DNA of 64,000 bases from VAZQ01 sp963739175 (GCA_963739175.1 CAVTZH010000001.1:372001-436000); one strand, 5' to 3'. Counted from the stretch's first letter, positions 21,012 through 30,244 are shown. The notes: generated by a model not told the origin, from the sequence alone. Translations and numbers: made by a program.

Positions 21012-23624
21012 TCAGGTGCCGCGCGGCTTGGCGCGCCGCGTCGCCGGCGCTTGGAGAGGGTTGTCCGGCCACGGATGGCGCGGATAGCGGCCCTTCATCT
21101 CGGCCTTCACCGCGGCGTAGCTGCCGCGCCAGAAGCCCGGCAGGTCGCGGGTGACCTGCACCGGCCGGTGCGCGGGCGAGAGCAGTTCCACCACCAGCGG
21201 CACCCGCCCGCCGGCAATCGTGGGATGCTTGTCGAGGCCGAACAGCTCCTGCACGCGGATGGCGAGCTTCGGCCCCTCCTCCGCCTCGTAGTCGATCGGC
21301 ACCGACGAACCCGACGGCGCGGCGAAATGCGTCGGCGCCTCGGCGTCGAGCCGGCGGCGCAGGTTCCACGGCAGCAGGCCGTAGACGGCATCGGCGAACT
21401 CATCGGCGCCGAGCGCCGATAGCGCGGTCTTGCCCGCCAGCGCAGTCGCGAGCCACGCGCCGGCGGTTGCCGCAAGCGCGGCGTCGGAGAGGTCGGGCCA
21501 CTCGTCGCCTTCCGCCCGCCGCAGGAACAGCACGCGGTCGCGCCATTGCGTGAGCGCCTTGCTCCAGGGCAGGCGGTCGAGGCCGAGCTTCGCAACGCCT
21601 TCTGCCAGCATGCGCGCGGTGTCGTCGTCCGGCTCGACCTTGCGGACCTGCTCGCCGAGCGTGACCGCGCCGAGCCGGCGCAGGCGGCGGGCGCGCACGC
21701 TCGCGGTCGTTGCGTCGAAGGCGATCTCGTCGCGCGCTTCGATGCGCTCACCGAAATGCGCCTCGATCTCGGCGGGCGTCAGCGGCGCGGCCAGCAGGAT
21801 GCGGCCCTGCGCGGCGGTGCCCGCGATCTCGCCGACCGCGAGATAGGTCTCACGCGCCAGCGCCGAGGCCTGGTCGACATTGGCGCCGCGCCCATTGGCG
21901 AGCAGGAACGATCCGCCGGCGCCGCGGCTCCTGGCGATGCGGTCGGGATAGGCGAGCGCGAGCAGCACACCGGGCGACAGATCTGACGATTGGCTCTCTT
22001 CACCGCGCGACGGGTGCGCCCCCTCCCCCCGCGAAGCGGCGGGGAGGGCTGGGGTGGGGGGTCGTGCGGCCGAAGGCAACGCGCCCCCCACCCCCGACCC
22101 CTCCCCGCCACGCGCTGCGCGCGCGTGGGGAGGGGAGCGCGGAGACCCGTCGCCTTTCTCCGCGATCTGCGCCCAGCGCTTCGCCATGGCGCGCGCGTCT
22201 TGTGCACGCCTAGAACGGTCGCGCCGCAAGTTGTCGAGGCGATGGGTGAGATCGACGTCGTTGCCGCCGAGGCCGCGTTCGGTCAGCACCGCCGCGATAT
22301 CGGCGGCGACGTCCGCCGCGCCGCGCGCCGCCGCGTCGACCACCATGCGCGCGATGCGCGGCGGCAGCGGCAGTTGCCGCAGCGCCCTGCCCTCGTCGGT
22401 GATGCGGCCGTCGGCGTCGATCGCGCCCAGCTCGGTGAGCAGCGCGCGCGCCTCCGACCAGGCCGCGCTGGGAGGCGGATCGAGGAAGTCGAGCTTCGTA
22501 GGATCGCTGACGCCCCAATGTGCAAGATCGAGCACCAGGCTCGACAGATCGGCGGCAAGGATTTCCGGCGTGCCGGAGGCGGCGAGCGAGGCGGTTTGCG
22601 GCTCGTCCCACAGCCGGTAGCAGACGCCGGGCTCGGTGCGGCCGGCGCGGCCGCGGCGCTGATCGGCGGAGGCGCGCGAGACACGAACGGTTTCCAGCCG
22701 CGTGAGGCCGACGTCGGGCTCGTAGCGCGGCACCCGCGACAAACCGCAATCGATCACGATGCGTACGCCTTCGATGGTGAGCGAGGTCTCGGCAATCGAC
22801 GTCGCCAGCACGACCTTGCGCCGGCCCTGCGGCGATGGCGCGATGGCGCGGTCCTGCACGTCGGCCTCGAGCGCGCCGAACAGCGCGACCACGTCGACCG
22901 AGGGATCGTCGATGCGCTCGCGCAGCATCGTCTCGGCCCGGCGGATCTCCGCAGCGCCGGGCAGGAACGCCAGCACCGATCCCGGCTCGGCGCGCAGCGC
23001 CCGCGCCGCCGCATCCGCCACTTGGCGCTCAATCGGCGCGGATGCATCGCGGCCGAGATAGCGCGTCTCGACCGGGAAGATGCGGCCCTCGCTTTCGACG
23101 ACGGGCGCATCGCCAAGGAGCTTCGCCACCCGCGCACCGTCGATGGTCGCGGACATCACCAATATCTTGAGATCGTCGCGCAACCCGCGCTGCACGTCGC
23201 GCGCCAGCGCCAAGCCCAGATCGGCATCGAGCGAGCGCTCATGAAATTCGTCGAACAGCAGCGCCGCGACGCCGTCGAGCGCGGGATCGTCGAGCACCAT
23301 GCGCGTGAACACGCCTTCAGTGACGAGCTCAACGCGGGTCTTGCGCGACACCTTGGAGCTGAAGCGCACGCGGTAGCCGACGGTCTCGCCTACCGCTTCG
23401 CCGAGCGTCGCTGCCATCCGTGCAGCGGCGGCGCGCGCCGCGAGCCGGCGCGGCTCCAGCACGATGATCTTCTTAGCCTTAGCCCACGGCTCCTGCGCCA
23501 GCGCCAACGGAACGCGGGTGGTCTTGCCTGCGCCTGGAGGCGCCACAAGTACAGCAGCATTGGCAGTCTGCAGCGCGGCGGTCAGCGCCGGCAACGCGTC
23601 GTCGATGGGAAGCGGCGTGGCCAT
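21012..23624 (-). CDS. hrpB: ATP-dependent RNA helicase HrpB with an in-frame repeat insertion
   Basis: DEAH-box helicase, 870 residues from ATG 23624 (41 further in-frame codons upstream are rejected because they would overlap the divergent gene). Motifs: APPGAGKTTR, DEFHERS, MSAT, and QRRGRAGRTEPG, followed by the HrpB-specific C-terminal region (PLPWNLR-type, VLLALAYPDRIA). Between residues about 488 and 541 a Gly/Pro/Arg-rich block (GEGSGVGGALPS, PPTPALPAASRGEGA) interrupts the conserved region before VLLALAYPDRIA. It is encoded by a palindromic repeat at 22021-22135 that looks like an intergenic element. The frame stays open, so the protein probably carries an extra surface loop. Confidence 0.9.
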   Translation of the reverse strand: MATPLPIDDALPALTAALQTANAAVLVAPPGAGKTTRVPLALAQEPWAKAKKIIVLEPRRLAARAAAARMAATLGEAVGETVGYRVRFSSKVSRKTRVELVTEGVFTRMVLDDPALDGVAALLFDEFHERSLDADLGLALARDVQRGLRDDLKILVMSATIDGARVAKLLGDAPVVESEGRIFPVETRYLGRDASAPIERQVADAAARALRAEPGSVLAFLPGAAEIRRAETMLRERIDDPSVDVVALFGALEADVQDRAIAPSPQGRRKVVLATSIAETSLTIEGVRIVIDCGLSRVPRYEPDVGLTRLETVRVSRASADQRRGRAGRTEPGVCYRLWDEPQTASLAASGTPEILAADLSSLVLDLAHWGVSDPTKLDFLDPPPSAAWSEARALLTELGAIDADGRITDEGRALRQLPLPPRIARMVVDAAARGAADVAADIAAVLTERGLGGNDVDLTHRLDNLRRDRSRRAQDARAMAKRWAQIAEKGDGSPRSPPHARAARGGEGSGVGGALPSAARPPTPALPAASRGEGAHPSRGEESQSSDLSPGVLLALAYPDRIARSRGAGGSFLLANGRGANVDQASALARETYLAVGEIAGTAAQGRILLAAPLTPAEIEAHFGERIEARDEIAFDATTASVRARRLRRLGAVTLGEQVRKVEPDDDTARMLAEGVAKLGLDRLPWSKALTQWRDRVLFLRRAEGDEWPDLSDAALAATAGAWLATALAGKTALSALGADEFADAVYGLLPWNLRRRLDAEAPTHFAAPSGSSVPIDYEAEEGPKLAIRVQELFGLDKHPTIAGGRVPLVVELLSPAHRPVQVTRDLPGFWRGSYAAVKAEMKGRYPRHPWPDNPLQAPATRRAKPRGT
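22021..22135. repeat. Nested palindromic repeat element inserted inside hrpB
   Basis: Three nested inverted pairs: CCCTCCCC (22021-22028) with GGGGAGGG (22041-22048); GGGGTGGGGGG (22051-22061) with CCCCCCACCCC (22084-22094); CCCCTCCCC (22098-22106) with GGGGAGGGG (22127-22135). The outer pairs make two hairpins and the inner one a longer stem. Elements of this C-rich/G-rich type are typically intergenic in GC-rich alphaproteobacteria; here it sits in coding sequence without breaking the frame. Confidence 0.85.
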
Positions 23625-23682
23625 CAGAGTTAATAGCGTCCTAAGCAGGCCCCTGGCACTGTATTTGAATCGGTAAAGAAGA

Positions 23683-24789
23683 ATGAAACACCCGGCGGCA
23701 TATATGAGACAAATGAGAACCGATCTGGCACGCCCGATGTACGACAATGACGCAGCCGCCCGCCAGCGGATCGCGTGGGTCGATTACGCCAAGGGCTTCT
23801 GCATCGTCTTCGTCGTGATGATGCACTCGACCCTCGGCGTTGGAAACGCTGCCGGCAGCGAAGGCTGGCTGCACTATGTGGTCGCGTTCGCACAGCCGTT
23901 CCGGATGCCGGACTTCTTCCTGATCTCGGGCTTGTTCCTGGCGCAGGTCATCGACCGCGACTGGCGCACCTATCTCGACCGCAAGGTCGTGCACTTTTTC
24001 TACTTCTATCTGCTGTGGACCGCCATCCAGTTCGCGCTCAAGGCTCCCGGCCTGATGCAGGCGGACGGCGTCGCGGGCGTCGCCTGGCTCTACCTCGAAA
24101 CCTTCTGGGAGCCGTTCGGCACGCTCTGGTTCATCTATCTGCTGCCGATCTTCTTCGTCGTGACCAAGCTCGCGCACGGCTGGCGCATCCCGGTGCTCGC
24201 GATCTGGCTGGTCGCCGCCGCGCTCGAGATCGCGCCGATCCATACCGGCTGGACCATCGTCGACGAGTTTGCCGGCCGCTTCGTCTATTTCTACAGCGGC
24301 TATATCTTCGCGCAGCGCATCTTCACGCTGGCGTCGCAGGTGCAGGCGCAGCCGGAAACCGCGCTCGCCGGGCTCGTGGTCTGGGGCCTGATCAACGGCA
24401 TCCTGGTGTTCAACGGGTTCGCTGGCTATCCGCTCGTCTCGCTCGCGCTCGGTCTCGCCGGTGGCGCCGCGGTGGTCGCGGTCTCGGCGCTCCTGGCACA
24501 GATCCACCTGTTCAAGCCGCTGCGCTACTGCGGCGAGCAGTCGATCGTCATCTATCTTGCGTTCTTCCTCGGCATGGCGGCGAGCCGCACGGTCCTGCTC
24601 AAATACGGCTGGATCAGTGACATCGGCACCATCTCGGCGATCGTGACGCTCGCCGGCATCCTCGGCGCGCTGCTCCTGTTCTGGACCGTGCGCCACACGC
24701 CGCTGCGCTTCCTGTTCGAGCGGCCGGAATTGTTCTGGATCGCGCCCAAGAAGCTGAAGAAGCTGCCGAAGCTGCAGCACGCGCACTAG
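23683..24789 (+). CDS. Acyltransferase-3 family membrane protein
   Basis: Polytopic inner-membrane protein of 368 residues with about ten membrane helices, of the acyltransferase-3/OpgC type that transfers acyl groups to sugars or other envelope molecules. The family hallmark near the N-terminus is seen: RIAWVDYAKGFCIVFVVMMH, with a catalytic His in the first helix, followed by FRMPDFFLISGLFLA. The C-terminus is Lys-rich and cytosolic (APKKLKKLPKL). Divergent from hrpB. Start at 23683 is the first ATG; internal ATGs at 23704 and 23713 are possible. Acceptor unknown. Confidence 0.88.
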   Translation: MKHPAAYMRQMRTDLARPMYDNDAAARQRIAWVDYAKGFCIVFVVMMHSTLGVGNAAGSEGWLHYVVAFAQPFRMPDFFLISGLFLAQVIDRDWRTYLDRKVVHFFYFYLLWTAIQFALKAPGLMQADGVAGVAWLYLETFWEPFGTLWFIYLLPIFFVVTKLAHGWRIPVLAIWLVAAALEIAPIHTGWTIVDEFAGRFVYFYSGYIFAQRIFTLASQVQAQPETALAGLVVWGLINGILVFNGFAGYPLVSLALGLAGGAAVVAVSALLAQIHLFKPLRYCGEQSIVIYLAFFLGMAASRTVLLKYGWISDIGTISAIVTLAGILGALLLFWTVRHTPLRFLFERPELFWIAPKKLKKLPKLQHAH

Positions 24790-24804
24790 GACGTGCGGTG
24801 ACGG

Positions 24805-25062
24805 CTATTGGGCGGGCTTCGATCCCGTTTCGCACCTGACAGCGCCGGGCTGGCACGCGATTCCAATGTTGGAGCAGCTTGGCGTACCGCTGGCGCGATC
24901 GCAGCGACGGCATCCGTCGGTCCACACCGCACAAGATGGGTTCTTGTCGCCGTACGCATGAATGCTGACGGGGCCCGCGGGCCTGATCTTCGGTGCCATG
25001 TCTGCGGCTCCCGCTGGGAAGGCCAACAGCGCAGCAGCAATCATCAACACGGTCGCTTTCAT
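24805..25062 (-). CDS. Small secreted cysteine-rich protein (85 aa)
   Basis: ATG 25062 starts a clear signal peptide (MKATVLMIAAALLAFPAGAA). The mature part has six cysteines in NPSCAVWTDGCRRCDR, SCSNIGIACQ and VRCETG, suggesting a disulfide-bonded periplasmic protein. I recall similar short proteins in Bradyrhizobium-type genomes but no function. It converges on the acyltransferase gene, 15 bases away, and is divergent from polA. Confidence 0.7.
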   Translation of the reverse strand: MKATVLMIAAALLAFPAGAADMAPKIRPAGPVSIHAYGDKNPSCAVWTDGCRRCDRASGTPSCSNIGIACQPGAVRCETGSKPAQ

Positions 25063-25236
25063 GCCTGTCACTCCACGCAGCTGTGCGCAGCGGCTCAGTT
25101 TACACGTCTGAGACAAGGTCGCCAGCAATCGCCATTTTGCTGCGCTCGGACGCGCTGTACACACCCCGGTACTTTGGCTGTGAAACGTGGGACCTAAAAC
25201 GTTGCCATCCGGCGGCGGACAGCCCACATTCCGCCC

Positions 25237-28200
25237 ATGTCCAAAGCCCCGCAAGCAGCCAAGCCCAAAAAGGGCGACCACGTCTTTCTGGTCGACGGAT
25301 CCGGCTACATTTTCCGCGCCTACCACGCGCTGCCGCCGCTCAACCGCAAGTCGGACGGGCTGCAGGTCAACGCCGTGCTGGGCTTCTGCAACATGCTGTG
25401 GAAGCTGCTGCGCGACATGAAGGAGGGCGAACGCCCGACCCACCTCGCGGTGGTGTTCGACAAGTCCGAGCAGACCTTCCGCACCGAGTTCTATCCTGAG
25501 TACAAGGCCAACCGCTCGGCCCCGCCCGACGACCTGATCCCGCAGTTCGGCCTGATCCGCGAGGCGGTGCACGCCTTCGACATTCCCTGCCTGGAGCAAG
25601 GCGGCTTCGAGGCCGACGACCTGATCGCCACCTATGTGCGCGAGGCCTGCGAGCTCGGCGCCACCGCCACCATCGTGTCGTCCGACAAGGACCTCATGCA
25701 GCTCGTGAGCGATTGCGTGGTCATGTACGACACGATGAAGGACAAGAAGATCGGCATCCCCGAGGTGATCGAGAAATTCGGCGTGCCGCCGGACAAGGTG
25801 ATCGAGGTGCAGTCGCTGATCGGCGACTCGACCGACAACGTGCCGGGCGTGCCGGGCATCGGCGTCAAGACCGCGGCCCAGCTGATCGGCGAATACGGCG
25901 ATCTCGAAACGCTGCTCGCGCGCGCCGGTGAGATCAAGCAGGAGAAGCGCCGGCAGTCGCTGATCGACAATGCCGACAAGGCGCGGCTGTCCAAGCGTCT
26001 CGTCACGCTCGACGACAAGGTCAAGCTCGACGTCCCGCTCGCCGAGCTCGCGGTGCACGAGCCCGACTACAAGCTGCTGGTCGCGTTCCTCAAGGGCATG
26101 GAATTCAACACGCTGACGCGCCGCGTCGCCGAATTCTCCGGCGTCGAGGCGGCCGAGATCGAGGCGGCGCAGCCGTCGACCCGGCCGCCGCGCGACCATG
26201 AAGCTGGTGCCGCGAAACCTGTCACCGTGGCCGCGACCCAATCCATGGCTCCCGGCCTGCCGCTCTTCGGCGGCACGGTGGCGCCGAAGAAGCCGCCTCC
26301 CAGCAACGGCGCGGCCGCCAACATCGTGATCACGCCGCAGGCGCTGGAGGCCGAGCGCACCGAGGCCGCGCGCAAGGCGAAGTTCGATCGTTCGCGCTAC
26401 GAGATCGTGAGCAAGCGCGACCGGCTCGAAGCCTTCGTCGCGCGCGCCCGTGATCTCGGCGTGGTCGCTCTCAACGCCGAGACCGTGGGCGAGGACCCGA
26501 TGCAGGCGACGATCTGCGGCATCGCGCTCGCGATCGCGCCCAACGAAGCCTGCTACGTGCCGCTCGCACATCGCAAAGGCGGCAACGGCGGGGGCGGTTT
26601 GTTCGATGGCGAGCGCGCGCCCGACCAGTTGAGCGAGGACGATGCGCTGGCAGCGCTCAAGCCGCTGCTGGAAGACCCCGGCGTGCTCAAGATCGGGCAG
26701 AACCTGAAATTCGAATGGCAGCTGTTCGCCGTGCGTGGCATCGAGCTCGCCTCGCACGAGGACACCATGCTGATGTCCTATGTGCTCGACGCCGGCCGCT
26801 ACGGCCACGGCATCGACGCCCTGGCGCCGCGCTACTTCAATCACAACACGATCGAGTACAACGACGTCATCGGCACCGGCAAGGCGAAGGTCGGCTTCGA
26901 CTGCGTCGCCTTCGACAAGGCCGCGCCCTATGTCACGGAGGACGCCGACCTGGCGTTGCGGCTCACGCAGGTGCTGCGCCCGCGCATGGTCGCCGAGCAC
27001 ATGACCAACGTCTACGAGACGCTGGAGCGCCCGCTGCTGCCGGTGCTGGCGCGAATGGAACGCCGCGGCATCTCAGTTGATCGTCAAGTGCTGTCGCGGC
27101 TGTCGGGCGAGTTCGCGCAACGCGCCGCCGGCCTCGAAGCCGAGGTGCGCGAGCTCGCCGGCGATCCGTCGTTCAATCCGGGCTCCCCAAAGCAGCTCGG
27201 CGACATCCTGTTCGGCAAGATGGGACTGCCCGGCGGCACCAAGACCAAGACCGGCCAGTGGGCGACCGGCGCACGCGTGCTCGACGAACTCGCGGAGCTC
27301 GGCCATGTGCTGCCGCAGAAGATTTTGGAGTGGCGGCAGATCACCAAGCTGAAATCGACCTACACCGACGCGCTGCCGGGCTACATCAACCCGACCACCA
27401 AGCGCGTGCACACCAACTACGCGCTGGCGGCGACGCCGACCGGGCGGCTCTCGTCATCGGAGCCGAACCTGCAGAACATCCCCGTCCGCACCGAGGAAGG
27501 ACGCAAGATCAGGCGCGCCTTCATCGCCGCGCCCGGCCACAAGCTCGCCTCCGCCGACTATTCGCAGATCGAGCTGCGACTGCTCGCCGAGATCGGCAAT
27601 GTCGAATTGCTGCGGAAGGCGTTCCGCGACGGCCTCGACATTCACGCGATGACCGCGTCGGAGATGTTCGGCGTGCCGGTGAAGGGGATGCCCGGCGAGA
27701 TCCGCCGCCGCGCCAAGGCGATCAATTTCGGTATCATCTACGGCATCTCCGCGTTCGGGCTCGCCAACCAGCTCGGCATCGAGCGCGAAGAGGCCGGCGC
27801 CTACATCAAGAAGTATTTCGAGCGCTTCCCCGGTATCCGCGACTACATGGAAGAGACCAAGACCTTCGCCAAGCAGCACGGCTATGTGACGACGCTGTTC
27901 GGCCGCAAGTGCCACTATCCGGAAATCAAGCACTCGAACGCGTCGATCCGCGCCTTCAACGAGCGCGCCGCCATCAACGCGCGCCTGCAGGGCTCCGCCG
28001 CCGACATCATCCGCCGCGCCATGACGCGCATGGATGCGGCGCTGGCGAAGAAGAAGCTCAACGCACGGATGCTGCTGCAAGTGCACGACGAGCTGGTGTT
28101 CGAGGTGCCGGAAGACGAGGTCGACAAGACCCTGCCGGTGGTGAAGGCGGTGATGGAGGACGCGCCGCATCCGGCGGTGTCGCTGTCGGTTCCGCTCGCG

Positions 28201-28242
28201 GTCGACGCGCGCGCGGCGGACAATTGGGACGAGGCGCATTGA
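25237..28242 (+). CDS. polA: DNA polymerase I, proofreading site altered
   Basis: Repair and Okazaki-fragment polymerase, 1001 residues. Order: 5'-3' exonuclease (FLVDGSGYIFRAYHALPP, GFEADDLIATY, GDSTDNVPGVPGIG), 3'-5' exonuclease-like domain (about 390-590), polymerase domain with motif A SADYSQIELRLLA, motif B RRRAKAINFGIIYG and motif C LQVHDELVFE. In the proofreading domain the first metal-binding Asp is replaced: LNAETVGED has Asn413 where DxE is expected, and NLKFEWQ has Glu493 in place of the usual Asp, while Asp569 in YVTEDAD is kept. Proofreading is therefore probably weak or lost. Intact frame. Confidence 0.96.
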   Translation: MSKAPQAAKPKKGDHVFLVDGSGYIFRAYHALPPLNRKSDGLQVNAVLGFCNMLWKLLRDMKEGERPTHLAVVFDKSEQTFRTEFYPEYKANRSAPPDDLIPQFGLIREAVHAFDIPCLEQGGFEADDLIATYVREACELGATATIVSSDKDLMQLVSDCVVMYDTMKDKKIGIPEVIEKFGVPPDKVIEVQSLIGDSTDNVPGVPGIGVKTAAQLIGEYGDLETLLARAGEIKQEKRRQSLIDNADKARLSKRLVTLDDKVKLDVPLAELAVHEPDYKLLVAFLKGMEFNTLTRRVAEFSGVEAAEIEAAQPSTRPPRDHEAGAAKPVTVAATQSMAPGLPLFGGTVAPKKPPPSNGAAANIVITPQALEAERTEAARKAKFDRSRYEIVSKRDRLEAFVARARDLGVVALNAETVGEDPMQATICGIALAIAPNEACYVPLAHRKGGNGGGGLFDGERAPDQLSEDDALAALKPLLEDPGVLKIGQNLKFEWQLFAVRGIELASHEDTMLMSYVLDAGRYGHGIDALAPRYFNHNTIEYNDVIGTGKAKVGFDCVAFDKAAPYVTEDADLALRLTQVLRPRMVAEHMTNVYETLERPLLPVLARMERRGISVDRQVLSRLSGEFAQRAAGLEAEVRELAGDPSFNPGSPKQLGDILFGKMGLPGGTKTKTGQWATGARVLDELAELGHVLPQKILEWRQITKLKSTYTDALPGYINPTTKRVHTNYALAATPTGRLSSSEPNLQNIPVRTEEGRKIRRAFIAAPGHKLASADYSQIELRLLAEIGNVELLRKAFRDGLDIHAMTASEMFGVPVKGMPGEIRRRAKAINFGIIYGISAFGLANQLGIEREEAGAYIKKYFERFPGIRDYMEETKTFAKQHGYVTTLFGRKCHYPEIKHSNASIRAFNERAAINARLQGSAADIIRRAMTRMDAALAKKKLNARMLLQVHDELVFEVPEDEVDKTLPVVKAVMEDAPHPAVSLSVPLAVDARAADNWDEAH

Positions 28243-28255
28243 TCCAAGCTCGATC

Positions 28256-28343
28256 GTCATGGCCGGGCTTGTCCCGGCCATCCACGTCTTCTACTTGTCA
28301 AAACCCTCGAGACGTGGATGCCCGGCACAAGGCCGGGCATGAC
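28256..28343. repeat. Large imperfect palindrome between polA and the antiporter gene
   Basis: Arms 28256-28289 and 28310-28343 are near-perfect reverse complements of 34 bases around a 20-base spacer. The arms contain GTCATG, CCGGGC, TTGT, CATCCACGTCT, a well-known style of intergenic palindrome in Bradyrhizobium/Rhodopseudomonas. It may end polA transcription as a hairpin. It also creates an apparent N-terminal extension (MPGTRPGMT) to the next gene, which I reject. Confidence 0.9.
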
Positions 28344-28377
28344 GGAGTCAAACAACGTCTGCTATGACTCGTTCGTC

Positions 28378-29793
28378 ATGCAGCAAATCCGCGTTCCATT
28401 CCTGGTCTTCATCGCAACGATTGCACCAAGCGCCGCCCATGCCGCGGCGCTCGACGGCGCGGCGCTGCGCTGGCCGTGGGCGCTGCCGTTCATCGGTATC
28501 TTGCTGACGATCGCCGTTGGGCCGCTGCTGTTCCCACGGCTCTGGCATCACCACTACGGAAAATTCGCGTTCGTCTGGGGCGCGCTCGCGATCGTGCCGA
28601 TCGCTGCGCTCTACGACGTGCCGACAGCGACGGCCGCGTTTGCGCACGCGCTGCTCGCCGAATACCTCAGCTTCATCGTGCTGCTGTTCACGCTCTACGT
28701 GGTGGCCGGCGGCATCCTGGTGACGGGCGACCTGCGCGGCACGCCGCTCATCAACACCGCGATCCTCGCCTTCGGCACGCTGATCGCCTCGATCGTCGGC
28801 ACCACCGGCGCGGCCATGATCCTGATCCGGCCGCTGCTGCGCGCCAATGCCAACCGGCTGCACAACGCGCATGTGGTGGTGTTCTTCATCATCCTGGTCG
28901 CCAATGTCGGCGGGGCGCTGAGCCCGCTCGGCGATCCGCCGCTGTTCGTCGGCTTCCTGCGCGGCGTCGAGTTCTTCTGGACCGCGCAGCACCTGTGGCT
29001 ACAGACAACGATCCTCGCCGCCACTGTCCTCGTCCTGTTCGTCGTCGTCGATGTCTGGTTCCACCGCCAGGACCAGCGTGTGACGCTGGTCGGCGAACCG
29101 CCGCCACCGCCCGCGCGGCTCGGCGTGCAGGGCAACGTCAATTTCCTGCTGCTGGGCGGCGTCATCGCCACGATCCTGCTCACGTCGCAATGGAAACCCG
29201 GAATCGCCTTCGACATCGCCGGCACCAAGGTCCAGTTGCAGGAGCTTCTGCGCGACGCCATGCTCATCACGATCGCGTTGCTTTCACTCGTGCTCACGCC
29301 CAACGAGCATCGCGAGAGCAACGGCTTCACCTGGGAGCCGATCCGCGAGGTCGCGATCCTGTTCGCCGGCATCTTCGCCTGCATCGTGCCGGTGCTGGCG
29401 ATGCTGCAGGCGGGCCGCGCCGGCGCGTTCGGCTGGCTGCCGCAGCTGATCGACGACAGCGTGGTGCCCAATGAGGTCGCCTATTTCTGGATCACCGGGC
29501 TCCTGTCGGCCTTCCTCGACAATGCGCCGACCTATCTTGTGTTCTTCGAATTGGCCGGCGGCAATGCGCAGACGCTGATGACGTCGCTCGCGCCGACGCT
29601 GGCCGCGATTTCGATGGGCGCCGTTTACATGGGCGCGCTTACCTATATCGGCAACGCGCCGAACCTGATGATCTATGCGATCGCGGAGGAGCGCGGCGTC
29701 CGGATGCCGAGCTTCTTCGGCTACCTGCTGTGGGCGTCGCTGATCCTGCTGCCGGGGCTGCTGCTGATCACTTACGTCTTCCTCTGGTCTTAG
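28378..29793 (+). CDS. Sodium/proton antiporter-like membrane protein (NhaD/ArsB-CitMHS superfamily)
   Basis: Ion-transporter superfamily protein, 471 residues from ATG 28378, with about 11 membrane helices and a possible N-terminal signal segment. Conserved stretches: GTTGAAMILIRPLLRAN, NVGGALSPLGDPPLFVGFLR and SAFLDNAPTYLVFFELAGGN, which are the paired helix-break motifs of this superfamily. Such proteins are annotated as sodium:proton antiporters; citrate transport is the alternative. The upstream in-frame ATG at 28318 lies inside the palindromic repeat and is not used here. The last 26 bases overlap the RidA gene on the other strand. Confidence 0.88.
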   Translation: MQQIRVPFLVFIATIAPSAAHAAALDGAALRWPWALPFIGILLTIAVGPLLFPRLWHHHYGKFAFVWGALAIVPIAALYDVPTATAAFAHALLAEYLSFIVLLFTLYVVAGGILVTGDLRGTPLINTAILAFGTLIASIVGTTGAAMILIRPLLRANANRLHNAHVVVFFIILVANVGGALSPLGDPPLFVGFLRGVEFFWTAQHLWLQTTILAATVLVLFVVVDVWFHRQDQRVTLVGEPPPPPARLGVQGNVNFLLLGGVIATILLTSQWKPGIAFDIAGTKVQLQELLRDAMLITIALLSLVLTPNEHRESNGFTWEPIREVAILFAGIFACIVPVLAMLQAGRAGAFGWLPQLIDDSVVPNEVAYFWITGLLSAFLDNAPTYLVFFELAGGNAQTLMTSLAPTLAAISMGAVYMGALTYIGNAPNLMIYAIAEERGVRMPSFFGYLLWASLILLPGLLLITYVFLWS

Positions 29794-30244
29794 TCTTGCG
29801 CGACGCGCGTTTGGCGCCGCGTGGTTTGGCGCTTGCGCGCGCAGCTTTCGCCGGCAGCGCCACCACCACCTCGACCTCGAGCAAGGCGCCCTCGCGCGCG
29901 AAGCTAGAGCCGCCGAGCGTGGTCGAGGCCGGCAGCGCGGCGGCGTTGAGATAGCCGGCGCGCACCTCCCGCAGCATCGGCAGCTGCGCGATGTCGGAGA
30001 GGTAGCTGTTGATCTTGACCACGTCCTTGAAGCTCGCGCCCACCGCCGCCAGCGCCGCCTTCAGGTTCTCGAACACCTGCAGCGCCTGGGCGCGAAAATC
30101 GCGGCTGACGAGATTGCCGTCGCGGCCGGTCGCGAGCTGGCCCGAGATGTAGACCGTCCGGCCGGGGCCGGTCACCTCCACCACCTGCGTGTAGGTCGGC
30201 GGTTTGGTCAGCGTGTCGGGATTGATGAAGCGGATATTGGCCAC
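29768..30244 (-). CDS. RidA family protein with a basic C-terminal tail
   Basis: YjgF/YER057c/UK114 fold, a small trimeric protein that hydrolyses reactive enamine/imine intermediates or related compounds. The domain covers about residues 8-130: VYISGQLATGRDGNLV, DVVKINSYLSDIAQLP and the family stretch EGALLEVEVVVALP. The usual active-site Arg after the first loop of archetypal RidA is not obvious. After residue 130 a 25-residue Arg/Lys/Ala tail (RGAKRASRKTKTRGRRK) is unusual. Its 3' end overlaps the antiporter gene by 26 bases, tail-to-tail, and the tail is encoded in that overlap. Confidence 0.9.
   Translation of the reverse strand: MANIRFINPDTLTKPPTYTQVVEVTGPGRTVYISGQLATGRDGNLVSRDFRAQALQVFENLKAALAAVGASFKDVVKINSYLSDIAQLPMLREVRAGYLNAAALPASTTLGGSSFAREGALLEVEVVVALPAKAARASAKPRGAKRASRKTKTRGRRK

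Noticed and set aside
28318..28377. N-terminal extension MPGTRPGMT of the antiporter
   Set aside because: It is encoded by the arm of a palindromic intergenic repeat, a well-known source of false starts; the signal-like start at 28378 is better.
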